NCBI GenBank assembly: GCA_016946835.1
Contig: JACVTC010000068.1
Span: 785,001 to 849,000, forward strand
DNA: 64,000 nucleotides
Reading direction: 5' to 3'
From: Neocallimastix lanati (nom. inval.)
Lineage: Eukaryota > Neocallimastigomycota > Neocallimastigomycetes > Neocallimastigales > Neocallimastigaceae
Below, one piece after another: positions 35,986 through 51,837 of the stretch. The position numbers and the translations under genes are program-made. Position 1 is the stretch's first letter; each line of letters opens with the position of its first letter. Under the pieces are notes generated by a model, which saw nothing but the letters and a program-made list of their open reading frames with translations, ran no database searches and was not told where the DNA came from.

Positions 35986-37013
35986 TCGATATAAAGAAGT
36001 TTTTGTTAACAGCATATTCTTATATTTGTTTATTATTGGTTTTTCAGTATTCATAGAAAAAATATTTTGTTATTAACTTAATTTTTCCTTATATATATAT
36101 ATATCAATTTAAATTTTTAATTACTAATAATTAACTTGTTAACAAATGTAAAAATAATTATATGTTTTTGTATATAAATATTTAAATATTTAATGACTTT
36201 TTAAATACTTATTTTTTAAAATTATATAAAAATTAAACACTATATAAAATTAAATAATTTCCTCTCTAAAATTACTTATTTATCAAAAAGTTATATTTAT
36301 ATTTATATAACTCATAGAAAATAAAATATTTTCTATTTATATAAAAATATATATATATATTTATTATTTATTTATTTATCATTTATTTATTTATCTTCTC
36401 TTTTTTATCCTTTCTCTAAAAGTCCACTTCTGTTTATTATATTACTTATATCTTTTTACTATTATAATAAGTTTTTTAACTATTCTATTCAAAATAATAA
36501 TATTAATACAAATTTAATAAATTTTAATATATTTCTATATATATTTTGTTTTTGTTTTCTTTTAAAATTATTTGCTATAAAAATTATTTGCTATAAAAAT
36601 TCTTTATCAATAATAATATTATTATTATTATTAATAGATAATTAATAAAATAAAATATGAAATAATATAAAAATATATATAAGTGTTAGGTAATAATAAT
36701 AATAAAAAAAAATTAAATATTAAAAAATTAAAATATAAAAAATTAAAAATAAAAATAAATGAAATCATTGATATATTATACTATTTGTTAGAATATGTGA
36801 AATATATGAAAAATAAGAGTCAAATGTATAATATAAAGTTTTTGTCATCAAAAATTTAATTTTAAAGTTTTAGAATTTTTTTAAAAAAAAAAAAAAAACT
36901 GGTTATAATTCATTTTTTTTACTTTCTTATTTTTTTTCAAAAAAATAAAAAAAAAAATTTAAATTATTTATCATTTATTGGATATACTAAGAAAATAAAT
37001 AATTATCTCTAAA

Positions 37014-37096
<83 letters not shown>

Positions 37097-37249
37097 TTAA
37101 AGATACTTATATCATACATAATACATAGAAAAGATTTTGATAAAATATATTGGCATTATTTAAATTATGAAAAATATCAATATAATATTATTTAAAATAA
37201 ATAATACAATAATTAAAAAATTTTGAAAATAATAAAAAAATAAAAAAAA
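35986..37249. other. gene-free AT-rich stretch
   Basis: No genes were seen. It contains scattered poly(A) and poly(T) runs, including an A tract with two interruptions at 37017-37074 followed by (TA)n, immediately before the WD40-protein gene. Confidence 0.65.
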
Positions 37250-40748
<3,499 letters not shown>

Positions 40749-41645
40749 ATAATTATAAATAGAACATTAAAAGAGACTTAACAGTAATAATACTTAATAA
40801 GTAATAATTAATATTGATAATATAATAACAACAAAAATAATAAAAAAATAATTATAATAATACTAATAATAAAATAATAAATTACAAATAAAAAAAATCA
40901 ATAATAATAATACTATTGAATATAAAATATTTATTATAAAAATTTTTTCTTTTTTTTTAAAAAAATAAAATAAAATAAAATAATATATATATATATAATG
41001 TAAAAAAATTTTATTTAAAAATTATTTTTCGTTATATAAATCATTTACTTTATTTTTTTAAAATAATAAAATAAATTTTTTTTTTTAAATAGAATTTAAA
41101 TAAAATATATTTAAAAAGAGAACCTAAATACAAAAATAAACATTGATTATTATATTTATTTTAAAATAAAAAATACAATAGAACGTAACATACTTTATTT
41201 TAAAATAAATATTTTAAAGTAAAAATACTATTCCATTCAAAATAAAAATGAACAATATATTGTCAATATTCGTATATTTCATTATCTTTCACATATAATA
41301 TTCTTCATTTCAATAATATTATTTAATTAAATATAATTATTTATGCACGTATATGTCAAAATTATTTTTGACTATTCATGAGTTTTTTTTTTTGTTTTTT
41401 TGTTTTTTCTTTTTTTTTGTTTATTTGTTTATTTGTTTTTATAATTATTTATTTTTTATGAACAATTATAAATTTATTTGTACATTTATTGTTTTTTTGT
41501 TTTTTTTTTGTTCGTTTGTTTGCTTGTTTTTTTTTTTTTTTTTTAAGTTTTATAAAAAAATTTATATATACATTGTGAATTCTTATAAATCAAAATTTTT
41601 TTTTATTATCATTCACTATTATTTAAATATTTATCAATTATTAGC
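40749..41645. other. convergent intergenic region, no gene
   Basis: The 3' ends of the WD40 gene (plus) and the cyclophilin gene (minus) meet here. The sequence is AT-rich with T/G-rich runs (41380-41540). No coding features were seen. Confidence 0.65.
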
Positions 41646-42565
41646 TTATAATTCAGCCTTTGCGTTCTTTTCAACTGGAAGTTCACCACAATCAGCAATA
41701 ATAACTGGAGTAGCTGGTCTGTCACCTGGAAGAGTCTTAGTAGTTTCAATGGCAGTAACAACGTCCATACCTTCAATAACTTTACCGAAAACTATTATTA
41801 ATTAAATAAATGATTATTAGTCAATTGTAAATTAGTATATATATATTAAAATAATTTATTATTTATATTTAAAAATATTTTAAAATATTATTCAATTTCT
41901 ATTATAATCAAATTTCAATTATTATAAAAAATTACTAAAAACTTACCAACGTGACGACCATCTAACCATGAAGTGGTAACAGTTGTAATGAAAAATTGAC
42001 TACCATTAGTATCACGTCCAGCATTAGCCATTGAAAGAATACCTGGGCCAGTATGTCTAAGCTTGAAGTTTTCATCAGCAAATCTTTCACCATAGATAGA
42101 TTTACCACCAGTACCATCACCACGAGTGAAATCACCACCTTGAATCATGAAGTCCTTAATAACACGGTGGAACTTTGAGTTCTTGTAACCATAACCTTTC
42201 TAATGATTATAAATAATATTAAAATATATTTTATTATTATTTTAATAATTTATTCTTTACAAAATTTTAAACCCAATTTTTTTCACAATTTTCTTAAAAT
42301 TTATATTATATAAAACATATTTATATGTTGCTATTATCAAATAATATTTGACATTTACTTCTCCTGTAGCTAAAGCACGGAAGTTTTCAACGGTTTTTGG
42401 AACAACTTCACCATATAAACCTAAGACAATTCTACCAAGATCCTTGTCACCTTGTTTGATATCAAAGAAGACCTTGTTAGTGATCTTTGGATTAGTAGAA
42501 GCAGAAACTATAGTAGCCAAAGCTACAATAACCAAAAAGATTAATGATTTAATTGAAAAGTTCAT
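41646..42565 (-). CDS. peptidyl-prolyl cis-trans isomerase, cyclophilin B type (secretory pathway)
   Basis: This enzyme isomerises Xaa-Pro bonds during protein folding in the ER. Exons on the minus strand are 42565-42359, 42199-41947 and 41791-41646, giving 606 nt and 201 aa. Residues 1-22 form a signal peptide ([20 protein letters not shown] then SAS). The mature domain starts [20 protein letters not shown]. The active-site block [20 protein letters not shown] supplies the catalytic Arg, Phe, Met and Gln. [20 protein letters not shown] and GSQFFITT follow, and the cyclosporin-contact Trp is in [14 protein letters not shown]. The chain ends NAKAEL, which may be a degenerate retention signal or none. 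The length and the C-terminal ELPVEK fit cyclophilin B. Codon use is C/G-enriched like the ribosomal protein genes. Confidence 0.95.
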
Positions 42566-43092
42566 CTTATTTTTGATATTGTTATTAGATTATTATTAAA
42601 AATATTTATTTTATTTTTGATATTGATTCGTTTAATTGGTTAAATATAATGGATAATCAATGTTATTGTTTATTATATATCAAAAAATAAAACATATAAA
42701 TTATATTACAAATAAGAAATAATAATATTATAAACAATTTTCATTAGTTTTAATTTGTTTTTCAATAAATATAATTTTAAAATATAAAAAAATATATGTA
42801 TGACAATTTCCATTAATCTTCTAAAATTTACCTTAACTATTTTATTATTAAGAAAGTTAAAGAAAAAAAAAATAAAGTGGTATAATCCCTTTTTTGCAAT
42901 AATAATAATGAATTTTTAATTTAAAATAGTGGCAAAATGTGATTGGGTTTGATATTTAATAATTCTTTATTTATTTTTGTTAATTTTACAATTATTTTAT
43001 TTATTTATTTATTTATTTACTTTGATATTATTTTATCTATTTATTTATTTATTTATTTATTTATTTACTTATTTATTTATTTATTTACTTAC

Positions 43093-43123
<31 letters not shown>

Positions 43124-43144
43124 CTTACTTACTTACTTACTTAC

Positions 43145-43191
<47 letters not shown>

Positions 43192-44405
43192 TTATTAATT
43201 ATTTATTTTACATTTTTATTCATATATTTCAATTATTATAAAACAATATTAAATAATAAATAATTTTAATTAATATTCATATTTAAAAAATTTCTATTTT
43301 TTCGGTAATTAAAAATTTGTGTAACCAATAACACATTTTTTTTTTTTATGTTTTTACATGTTTCATCTATTAAATGTTCAATAAACAATATTAATATTTA
43401 AATAATTACAGATATACAATTTTTATTATTAATACTACCAAATGATTGTACTAAGAATAATAGCAATTATATACGAACAGATTTTATTGTTTACTTAAAA
43501 ATTTTATGACTATTAAATATCAAAAAAATATTGGAATATTAATGTTTTATATTTATATATATAGTATAAATATGTCTGTCTATAATTATATGTATTATAT
43601 TAATAAAGTAATTTAAAAATTTATGTTTATATACGTTTTAATATATAAACAATAAATATATATATATTTATTAACAAAAAAAAAAAAAAAAAAAAAAAAT
43701 ATTTTTAGTAAAGCAAAAACAATGCATTGAATTAAAGACAAAAAAAAATGAGACTAAATTATAGTAAACTTTATTATCATCAAATAAATTGCTTATAATT
43801 CAATTGTTCATATTTCTTTAAAAAAAATTATGGAATGGATAATAAATATAGCAATTATAATTGTTTAAAATTGTTTAAAATTATAAAGAATAGTTATAAT
43901 ATATATTAATAAATATTTTATAATATATTAATTAATAATATATTAAAATATTTATACTCATTTTAATATGTTATAAAATTTATTAATTTTAATAAAAAAA
44001 ATTTTTAATTAAAATCTAACCTTTAAAATTTATAATATTTTATTATTTAAAAAAGATTGATAGAATATGTGATACAAAATAACTTAAATATAATGGAATG
44101 GTGAAATGGATACATTCTAGCAATAATAGTATTATTAAACCTAGAGTGAAAAGGGTTTAGATAATAACTAATTTAGAATAAGTAGAATATAAACCTTCAT
44201 GATGAAAGGTTAATAAAATAATTAATATAACCTTGAGTTATATAAATAGATGACATTTATTCATCTACAATCTATACTTATTTATGGCAAAGTATTTAAT
44301 AAGTTATAATTAAACTTCAATCATTAATATTGTAAAAATGAGAAAATAAAAAATATATGGATTTTTTAGAAATTTAGATTATTATTAAATTTAACTGCTG
44401 TCAAT
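42566..44405. other. gene-free stretch with (TTTA)n array and a structured segment
   Basis: A TTTA/CTTA tetranucleotide array lies at about 42984-43193. The rest is AT-rich. Positions 44090-44290 are less AT-rich and contain three short potential hairpins (TAAACC..GGGTTTA, AACCTT..AAGGTT, GATGA..TCATC), with ATGATGA inside the second. This could be a small RNA gene or a leader for the EMC2 pseudogene. It is not called as a gene. Confidence 0.5.
42984..43193. repeat. (TTTA)n array with CTTA variants
   Basis: The array has a tetranucleotide period. CTTA units cluster in blocks (for example 43121-43145), showing local spread of a point variant by repeat-unit expansion. Confidence 0.92.
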
Positions 44406-44764
44406 ATGGCTAATAATAATCGTGATGAAGCTATAAAATTATTAAACAAATATTTAGAAGCATTTGTTTCTGGTAACGAAGATGTTTGGTTACAAATTGC
44501 AGACCTTTGTCTTAAAGATAATAAATGTCAACAAGCTGCTTACTGTATTGAATATATTATTCTTACGGTCCCAAGAAATATCAACTTTGTTACACTGATA
44601 TTATACAATACCTTGATGAAAATCCAATGGCTAGTAAATTTTGTTGAAAACCTTTTGATTTATGTTAGGACAATGTTAGAGCTTTATACGGCGTTTTATA
44701 TTCAAATAAGTATTTATTAAAAACTAAATCAGAAGATAAATCTACTAGTAATGAGACCATTCAA

Positions 44765-44770
<6 letters not shown>
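44406..44770 (+). pseudogene. EMC2: EMC2 (ER membrane complex subunit 2) pseudogene fragment
   Basis: The opening matches the TPR core of EMC2, a cytosolic scaffold of the ER membrane insertase: DEAIKLLNKYLEAFVSGNED, then VWLQIADLCLKDNKCQQAAY and CIEYIILTVPRN. The frame then shifts. A neighbouring frame reads DNVRALYGVLYSNKYLLKTK, which corresponds to the EMC2 RALFGL(Y) segment. Sequence normally lying between these parts is partly missing, and the upstream and C-terminal parts of the protein are absent. An (AAT)n tract follows directly (44769-44834). This is a truncated, frameshifted copy of a host gene. The intact gene is presumably elsewhere. Confidence 0.72.

Positions 44771-44834
<64 letters not shown>
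44769..44834. repeat. (AAT)n array
   Basis: About 22 AAT units directly follow the EMC2 fragment. In the parent this may have been an Asn run or an intron. Confidence 0.9.
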
Positions 44835-44837
<3 letters not shown>

Positions 44838-44984
44838 TAAAAAAAAAAAATTTTTTTTTTTTAATAGCTGCAATTATTGCAAACTTTTAATTTTATTTAT
44901 TCATTCATATATTAATTACATGAATACATAATAATGTCTTGATTTAGTAATGTGAAATAAAAAGTAATATTCAAAATGAAGTGT

Positions 44985-45655
44985 ATAAATGAATTCAGAA
45001 AAAAGTTTATAGGCAACGCACCTCATCTCCAAGAACATAAGATTTCTGTTTCAAAAGGAATTCTTATTCGGGATTAGGGTTTGAATTAACTATCTGAAAG
45101 ATATTATGGTCTTCTCCTTCAGAAGCATTGGTCATGGTAGTCTGTCTTACTGCCATTTTCAAGAAAATTACTAAAATTAACACAATTTTCACCAATTGAC
45201 CTATTCACCAAACTATTAGTAACGATACTATTATTTTCACTATCACTAATATTATAATTTCTATTTTCATTATTAATACTATTACTATTATTAACAATAT
45301 TATTTCTATTGTTATTATTATTAATATTATACTCTTTGTTACTACTATCAGAATCAGTACTTTATTCCTCATTATTCATATCTAGGACAATGTTTACATT
45401 ACTATTTGATATTGGACAATATTTACTAATTACAAACAATTTTTCATTAAGAATTTTATATCCTTTAAATATTTCAGTCGAAATTCATGGAAAAGATAGC
45501 ATTTAGAAAACAGATTACTATTTTCTCTATAATAAGGTTATTGTTCTGGAAAGTCGTCTTCAATCATATTGGTGACTTTGGTAACACGAACACCGAATTT
45601 ATCCACATTTGACACGAAGTACCCATCGTAAGCCAATGATAAATTCAAGATACTT
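44985..45655 (-). pseudogene. decayed coding-like remnant, unrecognised
   Basis: The minus strand shows LAYDGYFVSNVDKFGVRVTK followed by VTNMIEDDFPEQ at 45655-45545. Then comes a long ATT/ACT-rich low-complexity stretch, and further upstream-type pieces (MTNASEGEDHNIFQIVN, KQKSYVLGDEVRCL) down to about 44995. Stops break every frame. The order of pieces is compatible with one old gene, but no family was recognised. Confidence 0.35.
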
Positions 45656-45668
45656 GAAGTTGATCTTT

Positions 45669-45670
<2 letters not shown>

Positions 45671-45699
<29 letters not shown>

Positions 45700-46071
45700 G
45701 GATATGGAAGAGAATACACTTCCATAACTTTATTAATTTTATTATAAAAAAAAAAAAAATTCATGTAGGTGAAAAGTACATTTGAAATTAAAAATAAAAA
45801 TTAAAAAATGAAAAAAATAAAAAAGAAAATACTATGTATTTCGGCAAGTTGTACTATGCGGGAATTTTCCCCTTTCTAACAAATAAAAAAAAAAAAAAAA
45901 AGAAATAAAACCTAAAAGTAACATCTTTAAAATAGATAGTGTGGTGTCCACTAAACTCTCCCTGGATTCATTATTTATTGAACTACTAGGGCGAGATTCA
46001 CCCTTCGTGGAAATAGATGATGATCCCGTATTATCATTATGCCTTATTAGTACGACGTCGACGCTCTTGGT
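45671..46071 (-). pseudogene. 5'-truncated, poly(A)-tailed retrocopy 1, 14-bp TSD
   Basis: On the minus strand this insert ends in a tail of about 29 A (45671-45699). It is flanked by a perfect 14-bp direct repeat AAGTTGATCTTTAA at 45657-45670 and 46072-46085. Its body (45706-46070) is a close duplicate of 46332-46696, with matching length and few differences. An AATAAA-like signal (TTAATAAAG) lies about 30 nt upstream of the tail. These are marks of LINE-type reverse transcription of an mRNA. The source encodes the unrecognised family also seen at 31.4 kb. The sequence after the homologous body in copy 2 partly resembles the TSD, so target-site microhomology is possible. Confidence 0.72.
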
Positions 46072-46299
46072 AAGTTGATCTTTAAATAGTCTCTAGTTCT
46101 ATCAAATTCATTTTATTACACATAATATTTCAATATAAATTTCATTATAACAATTAGATATTTTAATAATTTAAAAAAAAAAAAAAAAACTTCTAATTTG
46201 CATTTTTTTAAAATTTTGTTATTTATAAATTTTATTATCTATTGTTGTCGATTTAAAAATTAAATTATAAATAAAATTTTAGTTATGTTATTCTTTCAT

Positions 46300-46875
46300 T
46301 ATTTTTTTTTTTTTTCTTTTTTTATAGACAGGGAAGAGAATACACTTCCATAACTTTATTAATTTTATTATAAAAAAAAAAAAAAAATTCATGTAGGTGA
46401 ATAGTACATTTGAAATTAAAAATAAAAATTAAAAAATGAAAAAAATAAAAAAGAAAATACTATGTATTTCGGCAAGTTGTACTATGCGGGAATTTTCCCC
46501 TTTCTAACAAATAAAAAAAAAAAAAAAGAAATAAAACCTAAAAGTAACATCATTAAAATAGATAGTGTGGTGTCCACTAAACTCTCCCCGGATTCATCAT
46601 TTATTGAGCTACTAGGGCGAGAATCACCCTTCGTAGTAATAGATGATAATCCTGTATTATCATTATGCCTTATCAGTACGACGTCGACGCTCTTGGTTAA
46701 GTTTGATATTTTGCAATACCTATCAAATAATAGCTCAAACGAACTACTTATGATAGGTATTGCACTTTTTAAGAATTCCGCCAAGCCCACAATTTTTGGA
46801 ACAGGTGACTCAGATGAACCTTTGAAAAGTAGTTCATTTAATTGTCTCTGTTCCCCACTATCGAAATGTAGCTCA
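46300..46875 (-). pseudogene. poly(A)-tailed retrocopy 2 of the same transcript, 16-bp TSD
   Basis: The insert is bounded by a perfect 16-bp direct repeat TATGTTATTCTTTCAT at 46284-46299 and 46876-46891, with a mismatch immediately outside on both sides. Read on the minus strand it ends in an A-rich tail (46326-46300) preceded by an AATAAA signal. It contains QRQLNELLFKGSSESPVPKI followed by VGLAEFLKSAIPII and LFDRYCKISNLTKSVDVVLI. The 102-codon open frame (46790-46482) is a fragment of that reading. The copy is 5'-truncated and has no introns. The parent gene is unknown but shares QRQL..VG(I/L)AEFL with 31.4-31.9 kb. An unknown SINE-like family is the alternative. Confidence 0.75.
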
Positions 46876-47593
46876 TATGTTATTCTTTCATATTACAGTA
46901 ATTTAAATCTTCTAATTAACTATAAAATCTTCTATTATAGTTACAAATACAAATATAAATTATATAACTATTTATACTAAAAACAACATATATAAATTAT
47001 TAAAATTTCATCATGAAAAAATTTATTTCAACAACTTCTCGTTAGTATAACGAAAATTTATTTCATTAATAAATAATGATATTTCCTTTTATTTTCATTA
47101 AACAACCATTTTCCAATATAAATTTAATTTCAAAAATTAGATTTTAAATAACTTTAAATTAACAAACTCTTTATATTCCTCCATTTTAAAAATTATAATT
47201 ACTGTTATTTTAAAATTAATTTTTTATTAAATTTAAAAAAACTATAAATTCTCGGACTCTCACCAATTTTACTGCCTATCAAAATTTTGACATTACAATT
47301 TTTTTCTAATGTGTAATAGATATAAAAAAGTATATATATCTATATATTAAGATTTTAATTACTTTGTATTGAAGACAATTTTTACTGAATTTTCATCCAT
47401 ATTTTCATCCATTTAATAATTTTTAATTTACGTTTCAATTTTCTTTTTATATTCTTAATAAATCCAAATTTATTTTTTTATAAAAAAACACATTAAATAT
47501 AATATATATATAAATATGATATTTTTATTAAATATGAGTATTCTTTTATTAAATAATTTAATATTTCTATTAAACATATGATGCAAAAGTTGC

Positions 47594-48548
47594 TTAAACT
47601 CTGAAAGCTCTGGAACCTATTTTTTTAAAAAAAAATAAATTTTAATATTTTTAAATTTCTACTTAGTTTGATTCTATTAATTTATTATTAACTATACTTA
47701 CTTCTACGTCCTCTAGCCTTTTCGAACTTACGTCCCTTGGAACGAACGTATGGCTTAGTATCACTCTTTGGAACACCTGGAGCCTTTCCGAAGTGCTTAA
47801 CAGCTTCACGGTGACTCTTCTTACCTCTAAGAAGAACACAGTTAGTACCAGTTGGGGCACGAAGAGCTAATTGGTCAAAAGTTAAGCATTCACCACCAGC
47901 CTTTAAGATCTTAGCACGAGCGGTCTTGGTGAATCTTAAGGCACAGATAGTCATCTTTGGAACTTCAAACATACGGCTGTCATCAGTAACGGTACCGACA
48001 ACAACGGCAATCTTACCTTCCTTGTTAGCTAAGTTCTTAGCAATGTTGGAAAGGGTCATTGGTGGCTTGTTAATTCTGGACATGAAGAGTCTCTTAAGAA
48101 CAACCTTGTTGAAAGCAGCATCAGTACGACGAGCTAAGAAACGGTAGAGCTTTAATATAACATGAATTTTAGTTTATAATATTGCCTTTATTCCACTTAA
48201 TATAATTATAATATACGCTAATAAATTTATATTATAATTCAATATCTGTTCCAATTTTTACCTTAACTAAAAGTAATAAGTAAACATCATTACTTTTTGG
48301 GGCAGATCTATTGCTGTTCTTGACGTGTTTCTTTTGGATGTCGATACCCTATTAACGATTAATAATATAATACACACAAATAAGAAATTAACTTTATTAA
48401 TCATTCATTCATCCATCATCAATAATAAATTCATATATAATTTCATATAACCAAACAAAATAATAAATATTAATAAAAACTTTGAACACAATCAAATTCA
48501 CCAACAATTAACACATATTTTTCATAACTCAATAATAAGACATACCAT
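47594..48548 (-). CDS. RPL18: 60S ribosomal protein L18 (eL18)
   Basis: eL18 is a structural protein of the large ribosomal subunit. Exons on the minus strand are 48548-48546 (the ATG alone), 48348-48262, 48149-47702 and 47616-47594, giving 561 nt and 186 aa, the same as yeast eL18. It begins [21 protein letters not shown], with [21 protein letters not shown] across a junction. The core has [38 protein letters not shown] and [19 protein letters not shown] last 23-nt exon supplies SSRAFRV*, matching the conserved C-terminus; without it the frame would end in KYS, which the family does not have. Codon use is C/G-enriched, consistent with high expression. The gene is divergent from eIF3e, about 1 kb apart. 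Confidence 0.96.
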
Positions 48549-49538
48549 TTTAACAATTGCTTCTTAGACTATAATATCAAGTTGAAGCTTTATAAAAGAG
48601 AGATTAAATTAGAGTACTGTGAAGAAGTTTTTTAGATAGTACATTACTCAAATTAAAATATAAATATATTTGATTGGATAATAAAATATATCCAATCATT
48701 TATTGTAAATCAGCCTCTTCTATAATTAAATTTTTAGTGGTTTAACCATCATTAATGTAGCACCAAGTTAGCATATATAATAAATTACAAAAAAATATAA
48801 AGTTTAGTAATAAGTGTTTAGTGTAATTATTATTATTGTTACTCTAACATAAATATTATTAAATTTAATATATAAATTAATAATTTTCAATATTATTTAT
48901 TTATTTTATTATTTTATAATTTTTTTTTTTTTCTTTACGAAATAAATATTAAAAAAAAAAAAAAGGTAAAATAGAACAATTTAATATAATAAAAGATTAT
49001 AAATAATAATTAACCGAAAAAAAAATAATAAAATATATATATAAAGAAATATATATATTAATTAATTTACAGTATGAATAAAATAAAAGTAGAAGTTGTA
49101 ATATATTAAATTAATAAAAAGTAAAAGTAAAAACAAAAGTAGAAGCAAAAAAAAAAAAAAAAAAAAAATTGCAATATATTTTAAATTAATTTATATTGTT
49201 TAATCAGACAAAACACCTTGTTAAATTTTGATAAACAGTTATTATTACAATGAATTTTAATATTTTATAATTTATGTATGAAATATTTAATTGATTTATA
49301 TATTACAAAAATGTAATGTAATAAAACAAAATAACACAAAACAAAACAAAAACAAACAAGCAAACAAACAAAAAAATTTTTAATTTAACACATCCTAAGA
49401 ATGAAACACAGAAAAAAATAAATTTTATCAAAAGGATTTTTATTATTATTATTAGTATTATTATTAAATTTATTTATATTTTTATTTTTTGATATATAAT
49501 GTATAATATTAAAATTATAAATTTAATTAGAATTCAAG
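48549..49538. other. divergent promoter region RPL18 / eIF3e
   Basis: About 1 kb separates two translation-machinery genes transcribed away from each other. The sequence is AT-rich with poly(A)/poly(T) tracts and an AAAGTAGAAG-type purine run near 49085-49150. No conserved box can be named by eye. Confidence 0.5.
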
Positions 49539-51837
49539 ATGGCTCAATACGATTTAACCAATAAAATTGGTAGATACCTTGATAGACACATGATTTTTCC
49601 ATTATTGGAATTCTTAAGTCATCATGAGGTATATATAAAAATATTAAATGTACATGAAGAAATAAGTTTATTAATTAAAAGTTACGATATAATATATATA
49701 TAATAATCTTTATATAAAATCTAAAAATACAAATATAAAAAGATTTATCCATCTGAAGAATTAGTTCAAGCTCATTATGATTTATTAGCTGAAACTCATA
49801 TGGTTGATTATGCTAATGAAATTTATTGTGAAATCCATCCTGATGAACAATGTTCACCAGGTAATATATATATAAATATAATAAAAGAAAATAATTTTTT
49901 TCAGGATTTATTAATTATTTAATCAAAAAAAATATTGTTGTATTTGGATTAACAGTGTATGAAGAAAGACGTAATCAGGTTTTAGCTAGATTGGAAGAAC
50001 TTCGTGATGAAAGTTCTGAAATTATGAATATTATCCAAGATCCAAATGTTATTCAACAATTAAAGCAAGATAAGATTCAAAACATTCAATTCTTAAAGGC
50101 CAACTATAACGTATGCAATGAATATTAATTGTTGTTTAATGTAATAATTGAAATTAATTTTTTTTTGTATAAAATTATGATAATATAATAAACAAATAAA
50201 ATAGTTTAAACCAGAAATGTTACAAAATTTATATGATTTTGCTAAGTTCCAATACAACTGTGGTAACTACAGTGGTGCCGCTGAAATGTTGTATCACTTT
50301 AGAATTTTAGTAAGTGATTTATATTATTATTATTATTAAATAGTTGCTAATATTATTGGTATAATTAATGATAAATTATTTATCAATATTTATTTATTTA
50401 TTTTAAATTATAGTCTACCGATGAAAATTTGAACTTACAAGCTCTTTGGGGTAAATTAGCCTCTGAAATTTTAACCACAAACTGGGAAACTGCTTTGGAA
50501 GATTTAAACAAACTTAAAGAAGCTATTGATCAAAAGGTAATAATAATATTATTATAAGATTGAAGAGGTAAAAATCTAAATTATTTAAATTAAAAAATAT
50601 AAAATTTAAGACTTTCCCATCTCATCTTCAACAATTACAACAACGTACTTGGTTAATTCATTGGAGTTTATTCGTTTTCTTTAATCATCCAAATGGACGT
50701 AACTTAATTATTGACATGTTCTTCCAACCACAGTATGTATAATTTTATATAAGAAGTAAAATCTATAATAGTTTTTGTGTACTAATATATTAAATTTTTT
50801 TTATACATAAAGATACTTTAATACTATTCAAATCGCTTGTCCATGGATATTAAGATACTTAACTGCTGCTGTTATTACCAGCAAAAAGAGAAAGAACTTT
50901 ATTGATGATTTAGTTAAGGTTATTCAACAAGTAAGTATAATTATAATAATATTGTGTTAGTAAAAGTATTAAAATAAATAAATAAATAAATAAACACAAA
51001 ATATAAAATACACAATTTTAATAATATTAAAATCTAATTATACAATATCTTCGAAAAAAAAAGGAATCTGCTTCATACAGTGATCCAATTACTGAATTCA
51101 TTGAATGTCTTTATGTTAAATTCGATTTTAACGGTGCTAAGGAAAAGTTAAGAGATTGTGAAGACGTATTATTTAACGATTTCTTCTTGGTCGCTACTAA
51201 GGAGGACTTTATCGAAGCTGGTAGATTAATTATTTTCGAAACTTATTGCAAGATCCATCAAAATATTGATATTAAGTAATAATGAAAAAATATATATATA
51301 TATATATGTATATGTGTATAGTTAATTTTATCACATGAAGTGTATTAAAATGTAAATATTTAAATATACAATATTAGTAAAATGTCTGAAATGTTAAATC
51401 TTGAAAAGGATTCCGGTGAAAAGTGGATCGCCAATTTAATTAGAAGTGCACGTTTAGATGCTAAAATTGATATTAAAAATGTAAGTTGCTTATTTATTTA
51501 TTTATTTATTTATCAATATATAATATTATATAAGAATTATAAAATGAAACAAAATTCATTGAACATAATATTTTTATTAAATTCTATTCTACTTCATAAT
51601 TATTTTTTTTAATATCATTCAAAAATTTATAAAATTATTTAAAAACAAAAACCATTTTATAAAATAAATTATTAAATATAATAGAACAGGATTATTATGG
51701 GTGGTCAACCTACCTCTACATACCAAACTATATTAGATAATGCTTATGATTTAATGGCCAGAAGCAATGATATTATAAATACTATTGATAGACCACAATC
51801 TAACCAAAATAAAAAGAAGTACAATAATAAACAATAA
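49539..51837 (+). CDS. EIF3E: eukaryotic translation initiation factor 3 subunit E (eIF3e / Int6)
   Basis: This is a PCI-domain subunit of eIF3, which assembles the 43S preinitiation complex in the cytosol. Ten exons: 49539-49628, 49743-49860, 49956-50110, 50205-50309, 50414-50536, 50611-50732, 50813-50930, 51064-51275, 51378-51480 and 51685-51837. They sum to 1299 nt and 432 aa, close to the usual 435-445. It begins [20 protein letters not shown], with [20 protein letters not shown], then [20 protein letters not shown] and [20 protein letters not shown]. The PCI domain (about 210-390) includes [13 protein letters not shown] and a winged helix ending [16 protein letters not shown]. All donors are GTA(A/T) and all acceptors AG. 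The C-terminus is Asn/Lys-rich and lacks the animal extension. Confidence 0.96.

Noticed and set aside
45309-45506. 65-codon plus-strand frame
   Set aside because: Its composition is that of ATT/ACT-rich filler within a decayed minus-strand region, and no neighbour or motif supports it.
46462-46980. 172-codon plus-strand frame
   Set aside because: It is antisense to retrocopy 2; the minus reading matches the related locus at 31.4 kb.
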